64,000 nt of DNA from Microscillaceae bacterium (GTDB taxonomy: Bacteria; Bacteroidota; Bacteroidia; Cytophagales; Microscillaceae): positions 38,124-102,123 of the forward strand of contig JANWZA010000040.1 in assembly GCA_025054775.1 (NCBI GenBank). Direction: 5' to 3'. The notes beneath the pieces were generated by a model. The model had not been told where the DNA came from and did not search any database. It worked only from the letters and a program-made list of their open reading frames with translations. Within the stretch, counting starts at the first letter, position 1; each line of letters begins with the position of its first letter. A program made the position numbers and the translations under genes. Positions 53,951-62,526 of this stretch are shown one piece after another.

Positions 53951-54337
53951 TTAATTATTCAGAAAAGGTGCGATGAGCATAAACTCAGGAATCTGTACTT
54001 TGAATAACTTACCATCAGCTATACGTTCCATAAGATAATAACCACGCATTTTGCCCATGCCTGTCTCCAATACGCAAGCTGAAGTATATTGATGCTTTTC
54101 TTTGGGTTCTAATATGGGCTGTTGCCCTATTACACCTTCCCCTTCTACTTCGTTCACCTCGCCATTAGAGTCATAAATATACCAGTGCCTTCGCAAAAGT
54201 TGTACAGTGTAATTACTTTTATTTTCAATTGTAATGTGGTAGCTAAATACAAAATGATTTGCTCTTGGCTGGGAATGTGCTGCTTGATAAGCCGTTTTTA
54301 CGCTTACTTGTACGCCTTCAGTGGTGAGTACGTTCAT
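53951..54337 (-). CDS. apaG: ApaG-family protein
   Basis: 128 residues from the ATG at 54337 (a 9-codon upstream extension was not chosen). The ApaG/DUF525 signature is complete: VQVSVKTAYQ, FSYHITIENKSNYTVQLLRR, HWYIYDSNGEVNEVEGEGVI and the closing MRGYYLME. The fold is a fibronectin-like beta-sandwich; the family is linked to Co/Mg tolerance and to diadenosine tetraphosphate metabolism, but the biochemical role is not settled. It stands alone, with two minus-strand TAnnTTTG boxes upstream (54370-54377 and 54392-54399). Confidence 0.88.
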   Translation of the reverse strand: MNVLTTEGVQVSVKTAYQAAHSQPRANHFVFSYHITIENKSNYTVQLLRRHWYIYDSNGEVNEVEGEGVIGQQPILEPKEKHQYTSACVLETGMGKMRGYYLMERIADGKLFKVQIPEFMLIAPFLNN

Positions 54338-54503
54338 AAGTGCTTCAAAATAAAGGAATAGCAAAGTGACAAAGTTATGTTTTAAGATTTACAAAGATAA
54401 ACATAAAAATTGTTTTCATGGTTTTGCAGTTAAATTTTTTTTCAAAATACACATGTAAATCTTAGTCTTAAAGAGATTAGCACAAATTTTCAAAATATTT
54501 CGT

Positions 54504-54511
54504 TATCTTTG
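54504..54511 (+). promoter_or_regulatory. -7 element of a putative promoter for the M1 peptidase gene
   Basis: TATCTTTG, 77 bases before the ATG at 54588; the -33 box is weak. The other part of this 220-base gap holds the apaG promoter region. Confidence 0.45.
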
Positions 54512-54587
54512 TTCATTAAAATAATGCTTATTTTTTTATCACTCTTCTAAAGACCGTTTATATTTTCAATACAATAACTAAAAAACC

Positions 54588-56780
54588 ATGAAATACTCAT
54601 TCCTAATAATCGCTTGGGCTTTACTGATAGGGCAAATATTTGCTCAAACACCCAAGCCCCCTTACACGAGTTCCAAGTTTGAACAACTAGGCACTGAACT
54701 TCCTACTCCTAATAGTTATCGTACTGCCTCAGGAGCTCCTGGCGAAAATTATTGGCAACAAAAAGCAGACTATAAAATCCAAGTAGAACTCAATGACGAT
54801 AATCAAACCATAAAAGGAAATGAAACCATTACTTACTATAATTACTCACCTCACGAACTTACCTACCTTTGGTTACAACTTGACCAAAATCATTTTGATA
54901 AGGACTCCGATACACCTAAAACCATGAGCTTTGACCTCAAATCAGGAAACATTAGCTACTATTCTCTACTCATGTGGGTGCGGAGCAGTATCTCGGAGGG
55001 GGGGTACCAAATTCTCTCCGTGAAAGATGCCACAGGAAAGCCTTTGAAATACACCATCAATAAAACTATGATGCGTGTAGATTTACCCACACCGCTTAAA
55101 CCTAAAACAGGGGTAGTAAGTTTTTCAGTAGAGTGGCAATTCAAAATAGTAGATGCCACAAAAACTTCGGCACGTTCGGGATACGAGTTTTTTAAGGAAG
55201 ATGGTAACTATGTATATGAAATTGCCCAATGGTTCCCACGCATGTGTGTATATAGCGATGTGTATGGCTGGCAAAATAAACAATTTCTTGGACGAGGAGA
55301 GTTCGCTCTTACTTTTGGAGATTATGAAGTGAGTATCACGGTTCCTGCTGACCATATTGTAGCTGCCACAGGCGAATTGCAAAATCCGCAAGCTGTGCTT
55401 ACTCCTACCCAAATCCAACGCCTTAACCAAGCCCGCAATACTTTTGATAAGCCTGTCATTATTCATACCCAAGACGAAGCCCTGCAAGCTGAAAAAAACA
55501 AGGCCACTACCAAAAAAACTTGGATTTACAAAGCCAAAAATGTACGCGATTTCGCTTTCGCTACCTCACGCAAATTTATTTGGGATGCTATGACAGCCGA
55601 AGTAAACGGAAGGAAAATCTTATGTATGTCTTACTATCCCAAAGAGGGCAATCCACTCTGGGAAGAGATTTCCACCAAAGTTGTAGCACATACTATAAAA
55701 ACTTATTCTAAATATACAATTGATTATCCTTATCCTGTGGCAATTTCAGTCCACGGACCAGTAGGCGGAATGGAATACCCTATGATTAGCTTTAATAACC
55801 AAGGTAGACCTGACAAAGAAGGTAAGTATACTGAAGAGATAAAAAATAATACAATTAGCGTAATCATTCATGAAGTAGGGCATAACTTCTTTCCCATGAT
55901 TATCAATTCTGACGAAAGGCAATGGAGCTGGATGGACGAGGGATTGAACACATTTTGCCAATATCTCGCTGAACAAGAATGGGAAAAAGGCTTTCCCTCC
56001 TGGCGAGGCCCTGCAGCTAAAATCGTTCCTTATATGAAGTCAGACAAGACAAAATTAGTACCCATCATGACCAACTCCGAACAGATAGCCTCTAATCAAT
56101 TTGGAAATAATGCCTATGGCAAGCCCGCTACTGCCCTTAATATCTTACGAGAAACCATCATGGGACGTGAACTTTTTGACTATGCCTTCAAGGAGTATGC
56201 ACGCCGTTGGGCTTTTAAGCACCCCGAACCTGCTGACTTTTTTAGAACTATGGAAGATGCCTCTGCCGTAGATTTGGACTGGTTTTGGAGAGGTTGGTTC
56301 TTCGGTACAGAGCCTTGCGACATTGCTATAGAAAACGTAGAACTTTATCGTGTACCAAGTAAAGAAAAAAGCAAAGAAACTAACACCCTAAACATAGAGG
56401 AGAAAGAACTCAATACCGCCGCTTTTGCCATGCTTCGTCGTTTTATAGGAGAGCTCTCAGAAAAAGAAGCAGCAGTATTTGCACCTGAAAATTACTTTTA
56501 TTTAGTGGAATTTAGAAATGTAGGTGGTTTGATTATGCCCATTATTCTCCGTTTAGACTTCAAAGATGGTACCAGCGAAACACACCGCATACCTGCCGAA
56601 ATTTGGAGAATAGACCCTGAAAAAGTGAATAAAGTTTTCCTTACCAAAAAAGAAGTAGCCGCTTTTGTACTTGACCCACAAGAAGAAACTGCAGATATTG
56701 ATACCTCAAATAACTTCTTTCCTAAAAAGAGTATAAAAACCAAATTTGAGGAGTTTAAGCAAAATAATAGTTCAAAATGA
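54588..56780 (+). CDS. Exported M1-family aminopeptidase-like metallopeptidase
   Basis: 730 residues with a signal peptide (to about residue 20). The zinc site is canonical: HEVGH at 428-432 and the third ligand Glu451 in WMDEG. The exopeptidase GAMEN motif appears as GGMEY at 393-397, so substrate N-terminus recognition is altered. The N-terminal beta domain runs to about 260 and a helical C-terminal domain of about 270 residues follows the catalytic part. It probably degrades peptides in the periplasm or outside. It has no close partner genes: apaG is divergent and rpsT follows after a gap with its own promoter. Confidence 0.85.
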   Translation: MKYSFLIIAWALLIGQIFAQTPKPPYTSSKFEQLGTELPTPNSYRTASGAPGENYWQQKADYKIQVELNDDNQTIKGNETITYYNYSPHELTYLWLQLDQNHFDKDSDTPKTMSFDLKSGNISYYSLLMWVRSSISEGGYQILSVKDATGKPLKYTINKTMMRVDLPTPLKPKTGVVSFSVEWQFKIVDATKTSARSGYEFFKEDGNYVYEIAQWFPRMCVYSDVYGWQNKQFLGRGEFALTFGDYEVSITVPADHIVAATGELQNPQAVLTPTQIQRLNQARNTFDKPVIIHTQDEALQAEKNKATTKKTWIYKAKNVRDFAFATSRKFIWDAMTAEVNGRKILCMSYYPKEGNPLWEEISTKVVAHTIKTYSKYTIDYPYPVAISVHGPVGGMEYPMISFNNQGRPDKEGKYTEEIKNNTISVIIHEVGHNFFPMIINSDERQWSWMDEGLNTFCQYLAEQEWEKGFPSWRGPAAKIVPYMKSDKTKLVPIMTNSEQIASNQFGNNAYGKPATALNILRETIMGRELFDYAFKEYARRWAFKHPEPADFFRTMEDASAVDLDWFWRGWFFGTEPCDIAIENVELYRVPSKEKSKETNTLNIEEKELNTAAFAMLRRFIGELSEKEAAVFAPENYFYLVEFRNVGGLIMPIILRLDFKDGTSETHRIPAEIWRIDPEKVNKVFLTKKEVAAFVLDPQEETADIDTSNNFFPKKSIKTKFEEFKQNNSSK

Positions 56781-56918
56781 CTATGTACTGGTCAAGATAC
56801 ATGATACGTATAGTTTCAGATTCAAAAATCTAATAAAATTTATAGCTACTCCCGATTATCATACATTTATACCATTGTCGTTTTTTCTGATATAAAATTT
56901 GCAAAAATATCAAGCATT

Positions 56919-56948
56919 TTGCCTAATCAAAAAAAAATACTACCTTTG
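56919..56948 (+). promoter_or_regulatory. Promoter of rpsT
   Basis: TTG (56919-56921), 19 bases, TACCTTTG (56941-56948): full match to the Bacteroidota consensus. The leader before the ATG at 57025 is about 70 bases. Confidence 0.8.
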
Positions 56949-57024
56949 CAAGCTATAAACAAAACATAGATTCAATACACCTTTTCATTACGCATAAAAA
57001 TATCTCTATTTTTAAGATAGCAAT

Positions 57025-57279
57025 ATGGCAAATCATAAATCAGCATTAAAACGCATCAGATCAAGTGAAAGAAAACGCCTTCGCAACCGTTTTCAACTCA
57101 AAACTACGCGCACTTTTATCAAAAAACTAAGAAACTGTAAAGATAAAGCAGAAGCTACTGAATTGCTAAAAAAAGTTTCAGCAATGCTTGACCGTTTGGC
57201 ACGTAAAAATGTAATTCACAAGAATAAAGCCGCTAACAACAAATCTAAATTAGCCAAATTAGTACATGCCTTACCATAA
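57025..57279 (+). CDS. rpsT: 30S ribosomal protein S20
   Basis: 84 residues, highly basic and helical, opening MANHKSALKRIRSSERKRLR as S20 proteins do and ending with an AANNKSKLAKLVHAL helix. It binds 16S rRNA in the body of the 30S subunit. Length and composition match the family. It is transcribed alone from a strong promoter and ends before a hairpin shared with the convergent methyltransferase-like gene. Confidence 0.96.
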   Translation: MANHKSALKRIRSSERKRLRNRFQLKTTRTFIKKLRNCKDKAEATELLKKVSAMLDRLARKNVIHKNKAANNKSKLAKLVHALP

Positions 57280-57330
57280 AGCTACGTAGTAGCTAACCTG
57301 AAAATGCAATTAAAGCATAAAGCAAAAAAG

Positions 57331-57352
57331 GAGTCAAGAAAATACTTGACTC
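57331..57352. terminator. Hairpin between rpsT and the convergent gene
   Basis: An 8-bp stem (57331-57338 with 57345-57352), with a 6-base loop. On the minus strand it is followed by a run of T, so it terminates the gene at 57426-58256; it may also serve rpsT. Confidence 0.7.
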
Positions 57353-57425
57353 TCTCCCTTTGTTTCATTATGCCTTTTGCTATTGCATATCTTGGGCAAA
57401 AAAAGTGGGTAAGGGGAATATTATT

Positions 57426-58256
57426 TCAGTTCTTGCTTAATTGTACCCAGTGATCAGGTGAGTTAGTGTTTTTGTAGAAAAATTGCCCTTTTTCACGCTT
57501 AACGGCAAAAAAACCTTTGATGTTAGGAATCTTATAGCCGCTTATTTCACGTAGTTCAGGAGCGTATACCATACGTACCTCTAGCAAAATGCCATTTTCT
57601 TTGAGATTTTGCATAGCTCTAAAAAACATTTGTGCCATCATCTTGTTCTCCTTAATAGGAGAATAGGTATAAAGGAAATCCGCTTGAGCATAATACTTTC
57701 CATCAATAGTTAAGCCATCACCATTCGTAATTTCAGCTTTTTTGTTCTTTACAAAATAGTCCAAAAATTCCAAAGCATATCTATACGATTCTTTGGAGTA
57801 CTCTATTCCATACACCTTTTCAAAGCCCATACAGAGAGCAGCATAAAGTTTTTGCCCGCTTCCACAACCAATATCTAAAAAAGTTTTGTGTTTTTCTTCT
57901 CTAAGTCGTGAAATAATATCAGTGAAATAATACATATTATATCGTAAATCTGCCCAAAATTCAGGTTTAGCGGCGTCTTTGTTGTTATTTTTGGCACTTA
58001 GATAAACAGCTTTTATGAGCCTTGCTCTTACTAAATCGTCTTGGTTTTTAAGGCAGTATTGATAAATATCCACAGGAGAGAGTTTTTGTTTTTCAATGTA
58101 TTCATTGAGCTTCTCCTCGTCAGAAAATATATCCAAAAATTGTAAAAAACGAGTCCTCTCATCAATTTTGTTTTTCTCCTGTATAGAGGTAGATTGTTGA
58201 CAACTTGCTGCCACAAGTAAGTAAATAAAAGCATAAAGAGGGGTAATTTTTTTCAT
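57426..58256 (-). CDS. Lipoprotein with a class I methyltransferase domain
   Basis: 276 residues. The N-terminus is a textbook lipoprotein signal: positive MKK, hydrophobic core, and the lipobox LVAASC with Cys19. After a helical region (20-125) comes a SAM-binding Rossmann fold: FLDIGCGSGQKLYAA near 126-140 is motif I, VYGIEYSKES the acidic loop, and ITNGDGLT/ADFLYTYSPI the later motifs. A DOT1/class I methylase fold is likely. Sitting on a lipoprotein would place it outside the cytoplasm, where SAM is not expected, so it is either not a methyltransferase in practice or has an unusual location. It converges on rpsT. Confidence 0.7.
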   Translation of the reverse strand: MKKITPLYAFIYLLVAASCQQSTSIQEKNKIDERTRFLQFLDIFSDEEKLNEYIEKQKLSPVDIYQYCLKNQDDLVRARLIKAVYLSAKNNNKDAAKPEFWADLRYNMYYFTDIISRLREEKHKTFLDIGCGSGQKLYAALCMGFEKVYGIEYSKESYRYALEFLDYFVKNKKAEITNGDGLTIDGKYYAQADFLYTYSPIKENKMMAQMFFRAMQNLKENGILLEVRMVYAPELREISGYKIPNIKGFFAVKREKGQFFYKNTNSPDHWVQLSKN

Positions 58257-58314
58257 ATCTTTGTCTTAAAATTACATGTGCAAATTACATAAACCTTTTT
58301 CAAATTGCCAAATA

Positions 58315-58773
58315 ATGCATAAAAATATACAACATACTTGCTTTTATATATCTTTTCTTTTGTGCATTAAAGTAGGTTACTCTCAACATATATTAGCTCA
58401 ACATTGGCAAATTTGGAAAACGCTTGCCCAAGTCCAATTCAAAACTATTCAAAAGCAGGGAAAAGAAATAGATATCCCTGTCTTTTCTGCTGAATTGCAA
58501 AAATTAGAAGGCAAAGAGATTTACATCACAGGCTACCTTATCCCTTTAGAGGAAACGAATCGCCAAGATTATTTTGTACTTTCAGCCTATCCATATAATG
58601 ATTGCTACTTTTGCGGTGGAGCAGGTATTGAAACAGTAATTGAGGTATACGCCCAAGAGAAAATTCCATATTCCCGCAAACCTATTAGTTTGAAAGGAAT
58701 CTTGAAACTGAATACCCAAAACTCTGAGAATTTGCTTTTTATGCTTAAAAACGCCACACTTTTAGCAAAATAA
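58315..58773 (+). CDS. DUF3299-like exported protein
   Basis: 152 residues from the ATG at 58315 (an earlier ATG gives a longer, unsupported leader). A signal sequence ends near GYSQ. The mature domain has the ITGYLIPLEETNR strand and the YPYNDCYFCGGAGIETVIEV segment with two cysteines, which resembles the DUF3299 family of small exported proteins with an OB-like fold, some of them predicted metal-binding. It ends in LNTQNSENLLFMLKN. The gene is divergent from the lipoprotein gene and upstream of the isocitrate dehydrogenase, which has its own promoter. Confidence 0.6.
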   Translation: MHKNIQHTCFYISFLLCIKVGYSQHILAQHWQIWKTLAQVQFKTIQKQGKEIDIPVFSAELQKLEGKEIYITGYLIPLEETNRQDYFVLSAYPYNDCYFCGGAGIETVIEVYAQEKIPYSRKPISLKGILKLNTQNSENLLFMLKNATLLAK

Positions 58774-58822
58774 GCCTTAATTTGAGTATTTTTAAGAAAA
58801 TTTGATTTTTTTTTATTATATA

Positions 58823-58853
58823 TTGCACGTATAAACTATTTTTAATAGCTTTG
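58823..58853 (+). promoter_or_regulatory. Promoter of icd
   Basis: TTG (58823-58825), 20 bases, TAGCTTTG (58846-58853): a close match to the consensus. The leader before the ATG at 58919 is about 60 bases. Confidence 0.75.
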
Positions 58854-58918
58854 TGCAAAACTTATCTTCAAACTTTGACTCTTTTACAAATTTTAATCAA
58901 CATACTTACATTTACATT

Positions 58919-60361
58919 ATGGCAGAGCAACTAACACCTATCACAATTGCTTACGGTGATGGCATAGGACCTGAAATTATGAATGCAGTAATGCGAATTA
59001 TCAAAGCAGCAGGTGCCAGAATTAAAGAAGAGGTAATTGAAATCGGTGAAAAAGTATATTTGAGTGGAAACACGTCAGGAATTGGACCAGAAGCGTGGGA
59101 GTCATTACGAAGAACTAAAGTCTTCTTAAAAGGCCCCATCACTACGCCACAAGGAGGAGGGTTTAAGAGCTTGAATGTAACCACCCGTAAAATGTTAGGG
59201 TTGTATGCGAATGTGCGCCCCTGTGTATCCTATGCCCCTTATGTGGATACCAAACACCCCTCTATGGACGTAGTAATCATTCGTGAAAACGAAGAGGACC
59301 TTTATGCAGGTATAGAACATCAACAAACTCCCGAAGTAGTACAGTGCTTAAAACTAATCACTCGCCCTGGTACTGAAAAAATTATCCGCTATGCCTTTGA
59401 ATACGCTAAACAATACGGCAGAAAAAAGGTAACCTGTTTTGCCAAAGACAACATCATGAAACAAACCGACGGCTTGTTTCATAAAGTCTTTGATGAAATC
59501 GGAGCAGAATATCCTGAAATTGAAAAAGAATTTTGGATTGTAGATATTGGCGCAGCTAAATTAGCTGACAGCCCAGAAGTATTCGACGTAATTGTAATGC
59601 CTAACCTCTATGGTGATATACTCTCTGACGTAGCAGCACAAATTGCAGGTTCAGTAGGATTAGCCGGTTCAGCAAATATTGGAGAAGAAGTAGCTATGTT
59701 TGAGGCAATTCATGGCTCAGCACCTCGCAGAGCAGGACAAAATTTGGCAAACCCTTCAGGGCTATTACTAGGAGCTATCCAAATGCTTGTGCATATCGGA
59801 CAAGGAGACGTAGCCGAAAAAGTGCACAATGCTTGGCTTAAAACTCTAGAAGATGGATACCACACTTACGATATTTACAAAGAAGGTGTAAGCACACAAA
59901 AAGTAGGCACCAAAGAATTTGCTGATGCTGTTATTGAACGTCTAGGGCAAAGACCAGCCAAACTCAAAGCCGTAGATTATTCGCAAGCCAAAGAAGCTAT
60001 AAAAGTCAAACTTAAACCTGCCAAGCCTTCGCAAATGGAAACCGTTGGCGTAGATATATTCTTATACCACGAAGACCGCAATGCTAATAAACTAGGTGAT
60101 GCCTTGAAAAAAATAGAGGTTAATGGTTTGCACCTTACTATGATTACTAACCGAGGCGTAAAGGTATATCCCGATGGCTTGCCTGAAACATTTTGCACAG
60201 ACCACTGGCGTTGCCGCTTCAAAGCAAATAATGCTATAACCTACAAAGATATTCTTGCTCTGCAAACAGCGGTAACCGAGGCAGGGTTTAACATAATCAA
60301 AACTGAAAACCTTTGCCGTATTAATGGCGTAGAGGCGTTTTCTGCTGGGCAAGGAGCATAG
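58919..60361 (+). CDS. icd: NADP-type isocitrate dehydrogenase
   Basis: 480 residues from the ATG at 58919 (22 upstream codons were rejected, since the family start MAEQLTPITIAYGDGIGPEI lies here). It converts isocitrate to 2-oxoglutarate in the TCA cycle. The GDGIGPEI motif, the substrate loop IIRENEEDLYAGIEH (about 113-127), the metal site in NLYGDILSDVAAQIAG (about 222-237) and the cofactor loop HGSAPRRAGQNLANP are present. The C-terminal 140 residues form an extra domain found in the Thermus-like enzymes of this size. A long hairpin follows the stop. The cofactor (NADP rather than NAD) is assumed from the family. Confidence 0.9.
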   Translation: MAEQLTPITIAYGDGIGPEIMNAVMRIIKAAGARIKEEVIEIGEKVYLSGNTSGIGPEAWESLRRTKVFLKGPITTPQGGGFKSLNVTTRKMLGLYANVRPCVSYAPYVDTKHPSMDVVIIRENEEDLYAGIEHQQTPEVVQCLKLITRPGTEKIIRYAFEYAKQYGRKKVTCFAKDNIMKQTDGLFHKVFDEIGAEYPEIEKEFWIVDIGAAKLADSPEVFDVIVMPNLYGDILSDVAAQIAGSVGLAGSANIGEEVAMFEAIHGSAPRRAGQNLANPSGLLLGAIQMLVHIGQGDVAEKVHNAWLKTLEDGYHTYDIYKEGVSTQKVGTKEFADAVIERLGQRPAKLKAVDYSQAKEAIKVKLKPAKPSQMETVGVDIFLYHEDRNANKLGDALKKIEVNGLHLTMITNRGVKVYPDGLPETFCTDHWRCRFKANNAITYKDILALQTAVTEAGFNIIKTENLCRINGVEAFSAGQGA

Positions 60362-60375
60362 CAAATTATCTCCCC

Positions 60376-60413
60376 CAAGAAACCTTGTAGCTGAATAGTT
60401 ACAAGGTTTCTTG
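60376..60413 (+). terminator. Long hairpin after icd
   Basis: A perfect 14-bp stem (60376-60389 with 60400-60413) with a 10-base loop lies 15 bases after the icd stop. There is no U-run after it, so it may act as an mRNA end rather than a classical terminator. Confidence 0.65.
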
Positions 60414-60439
60414 GTTGAAAGGTTTCCAATACTTCATCA

Positions 60440-61540
60440 ATGAAACACAAGATTTCAAGTCAAAATAGGCAAGATGTTTTGCAATTGAGTTTATTTGAAG
60501 AGCAGATAAACTCCAATTCAAAATCTCTGTTAAATAAATTTGCCGATGAAATACTATCTCAAACTAATTTGACTAAAAAAGCCTTATTTTTGCGAAAACT
60601 AAAAGCCTCCAAAGGTTACAAGCGATATTTGGGTAGTCCTTTACGATATGGTGGAGGAAAATCTTTGGCTGTTGGCAGTATTATTGAGCATCTGCCCGAT
60701 ACGATTGTAAAGGCAGTAAGTCCGTTTATAGGTGGCGGAAGTGTTGAAATTGCACTTGCCAAAGAACTAGAAATAGAAGTAATTGCATACGATATTTTTG
60801 AGATGCTTGTAAATTATTGGCAAGTGCAGATTAGTCAGCCAAAGGAGTTGTACGAAAGATTGTCACAAATCCCGAATACAAAAGAAGAGTATGAGAAAAT
60901 CAAAAATCTCTTAAAGCAAATTTGGAATAAAAAAGAGGGCTTATTGCCTAACAATTATAGTAACTTAGAATTAGCAGCTTTTTATTACTTTAACCACAAT
61001 TTAAGTTATGGACCAGGCTTTTTGGGGTGGATGTCTTCTATTTACACCGATAGAAAGCGTTATGAAGCTATGCTTGAAAAAGTGAGAAATTTTCATGTCC
61101 CCAAATTGAGCGTTTATAGAGAAAGTTTTGAGACAAGTATTCCAAAGCATAATAGAGATTTTTTGTATTTAGACCCGCCTTATTTTTTAGATGGCGATAG
61201 TAAAATGTTCAAGGGGATTTATCCAATGCGGAATTTTCCTATTCATCATAATGGATTTAAGCACGATTTACTTGCCGAATTGCTAAAAAAACACAAAGGT
61301 GGTTTTATTCTTTCTTACAACGATTGCTCTTGGGTACGAGAAACTTACAAAGACTTTGAGATTATTGAAATTGCTTGGCAATACACTATGGGGCAAGGCG
61401 AAACCCGAATAGGTAAGAATAGAAAAGAAAGAGATTTTGATAATCAACATATTAAAACATCTCACGAACTTCTTATAATTAGCAAAAAAAACATATTTTC
61501 CAAAGCCGATTATTCAATTTCTGCTAATAGCAAGCCATGA
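60440..61540 (+). CDS. D12-class N6-adenine DNA methyltransferase (Dam-like), orphan
   Basis: 366 residues. The D12 family signature is complete: the SAM motif LRYGGGKS at residues 68-75, SPFIGGGSVEIALA near 94-107, the catalytic DPPY at 245-248, and the closing segment FILSYNDCSW. The first 60 residues are a charged helical lead. D12 enzymes methylate adenine in a short site (the E. coli Dam class). No restriction gene is next to it, so it is an orphan, possibly a relic of an R-M system or a phage gene, or a regulatory methylase. The target is unknown. Confidence 0.85.
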   Translation: MKHKISSQNRQDVLQLSLFEEQINSNSKSLLNKFADEILSQTNLTKKALFLRKLKASKGYKRYLGSPLRYGGGKSLAVGSIIEHLPDTIVKAVSPFIGGGSVEIALAKELEIEVIAYDIFEMLVNYWQVQISQPKELYERLSQIPNTKEEYEKIKNLLKQIWNKKEGLLPNNYSNLELAAFYYFNHNLSYGPGFLGWMSSIYTDRKRYEAMLEKVRNFHVPKLSVYRESFETSIPKHNRDFLYLDPPYFLDGDSKMFKGIYPMRNFPIHHNGFKHDLLAELLKKHKGGFILSYNDCSWVRETYKDFEIIEIAWQYTMGQGETRIGKNRKERDFDNQHIKTSHELLIISKKNIFSKADYSISANSKP

Positions 61541-61655
61541 AATTTTCGATTTTTATCAAATTGACAAATATATCACCTCAAAATACGATTAAAACATTTT
61601 TTGAAATTTAACAAATTCTTAATATCATTTAACCTTACTTTTCTAAATGCATTAA

Positions 61656-61663
61656 TACCTTTG
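61656..61663 (+). promoter_or_regulatory. -7 element of a putative promoter for the phosphatase-like gene
   Basis: TACCTTTG, 69 bases before the ATG at 61732. No TTG at -33. Confidence 0.45.
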
Positions 61664-61731
61664 CAGAGTTTTTACCGTAGTGTAAAGATGTAATTTCAAT
61701 TAAAAAAACAACTTTTGCACCTTAAACAAAT

Positions 61732-62433
61732 ATGTCAAAGTATATTCTACTTTTTATTTTTTCCCTCGCCCAAGTCATGAGTCTTGAAGCCCAAAAATTG
61801 AATGCACAATTACAAAAATATTGCGAGACTCTGAGTCAAGAGTTTGACCAGATTCCACAAGAGCGAAAAGAAAATTTAGCAAAAATAAGCCAGTACATTC
61901 AAGCAAAAAGAAGAGCTAAAAAAGAAATTAACCTCACTTTCATTTGTACGCACAACTCGCGTCGTAGTCAATTCGGGCAAGTATGGGCAAAAGTAGCAAG
62001 CGTTTTTTATGGTATTGACCACGTACAAACCTACTCTGGAGGTACTGAGGTTACCGCTTGTAATATTCGCACTGTGAAAGCCCTACAAAGAGCAGGTGTG
62101 CAAATAGAAACTATGAACGAAGTATCTGCCTCTGCAGCCGTAGCGAATAATCCAAGATATGCCGTTATACTCAACTCCAAAGTCCCTACGTTTTATCTCT
62201 TTTCTAAAACGTATGACGATAAAACCAACCCACAAAAAAATTTTTGTGCGATTTTAGTATGCTCACAAGCAGACGAGGCCTGCCCCGTAGTATTAGGTGC
62301 AGAAACACGTATTTACCACGGCTACACAGACCCCAAACATTCTGACAATACACCCCAAGAAAACGAAACCTACGACCAAACTTGCCGCGAAATAGCCCGT
62401 GAAATGTTTTACGTATTTAGCTTGATAAAATAA
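61732..62433 (+). CDS. Exported low-molecular-weight phosphatase/arsenate-reductase-like protein
   Basis: 233 residues. A signal sequence (to about residue 20, ending SLEAQ) is followed by a helical stretch and then the LMW-PTP/ArsC P-loop CTHNSRRS, with nucleophile Cys72 and Arg78 at CX5R spacing. The general-acid Asp may be in YDDKTN or SQADEAC. The usual arsenate-reductase cysteines are not obvious in the expected places, but CSQADEACPV provides two. Most members of this family are cytoplasmic; here the signal peptide points to the periplasm. It stands alone with no ars genes near. The activity is uncertain between phosphatase and oxyanion reductase. Confidence 0.7.
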   Translation: MSKYILLFIFSLAQVMSLEAQKLNAQLQKYCETLSQEFDQIPQERKENLAKISQYIQAKRRAKKEINLTFICTHNSRRSQFGQVWAKVASVFYGIDHVQTYSGGTEVTACNIRTVKALQRAGVQIETMNEVSASAAVANNPRYAVILNSKVPTFYLFSKTYDDKTNPQKNFCAILVCSQADEACPVVLGAETRIYHGYTDPKHSDNTPQENETYDQTCREIAREMFYVFSLIK

Positions 62434-62526
62434 AGTTCCTACACCTATCAGCAAGACATAACAACCAATTTTCATGAAAGTAAAGCCTGTGATTAGGTTG
62501 GTATACATTTTTGCCCTTACAAACCT

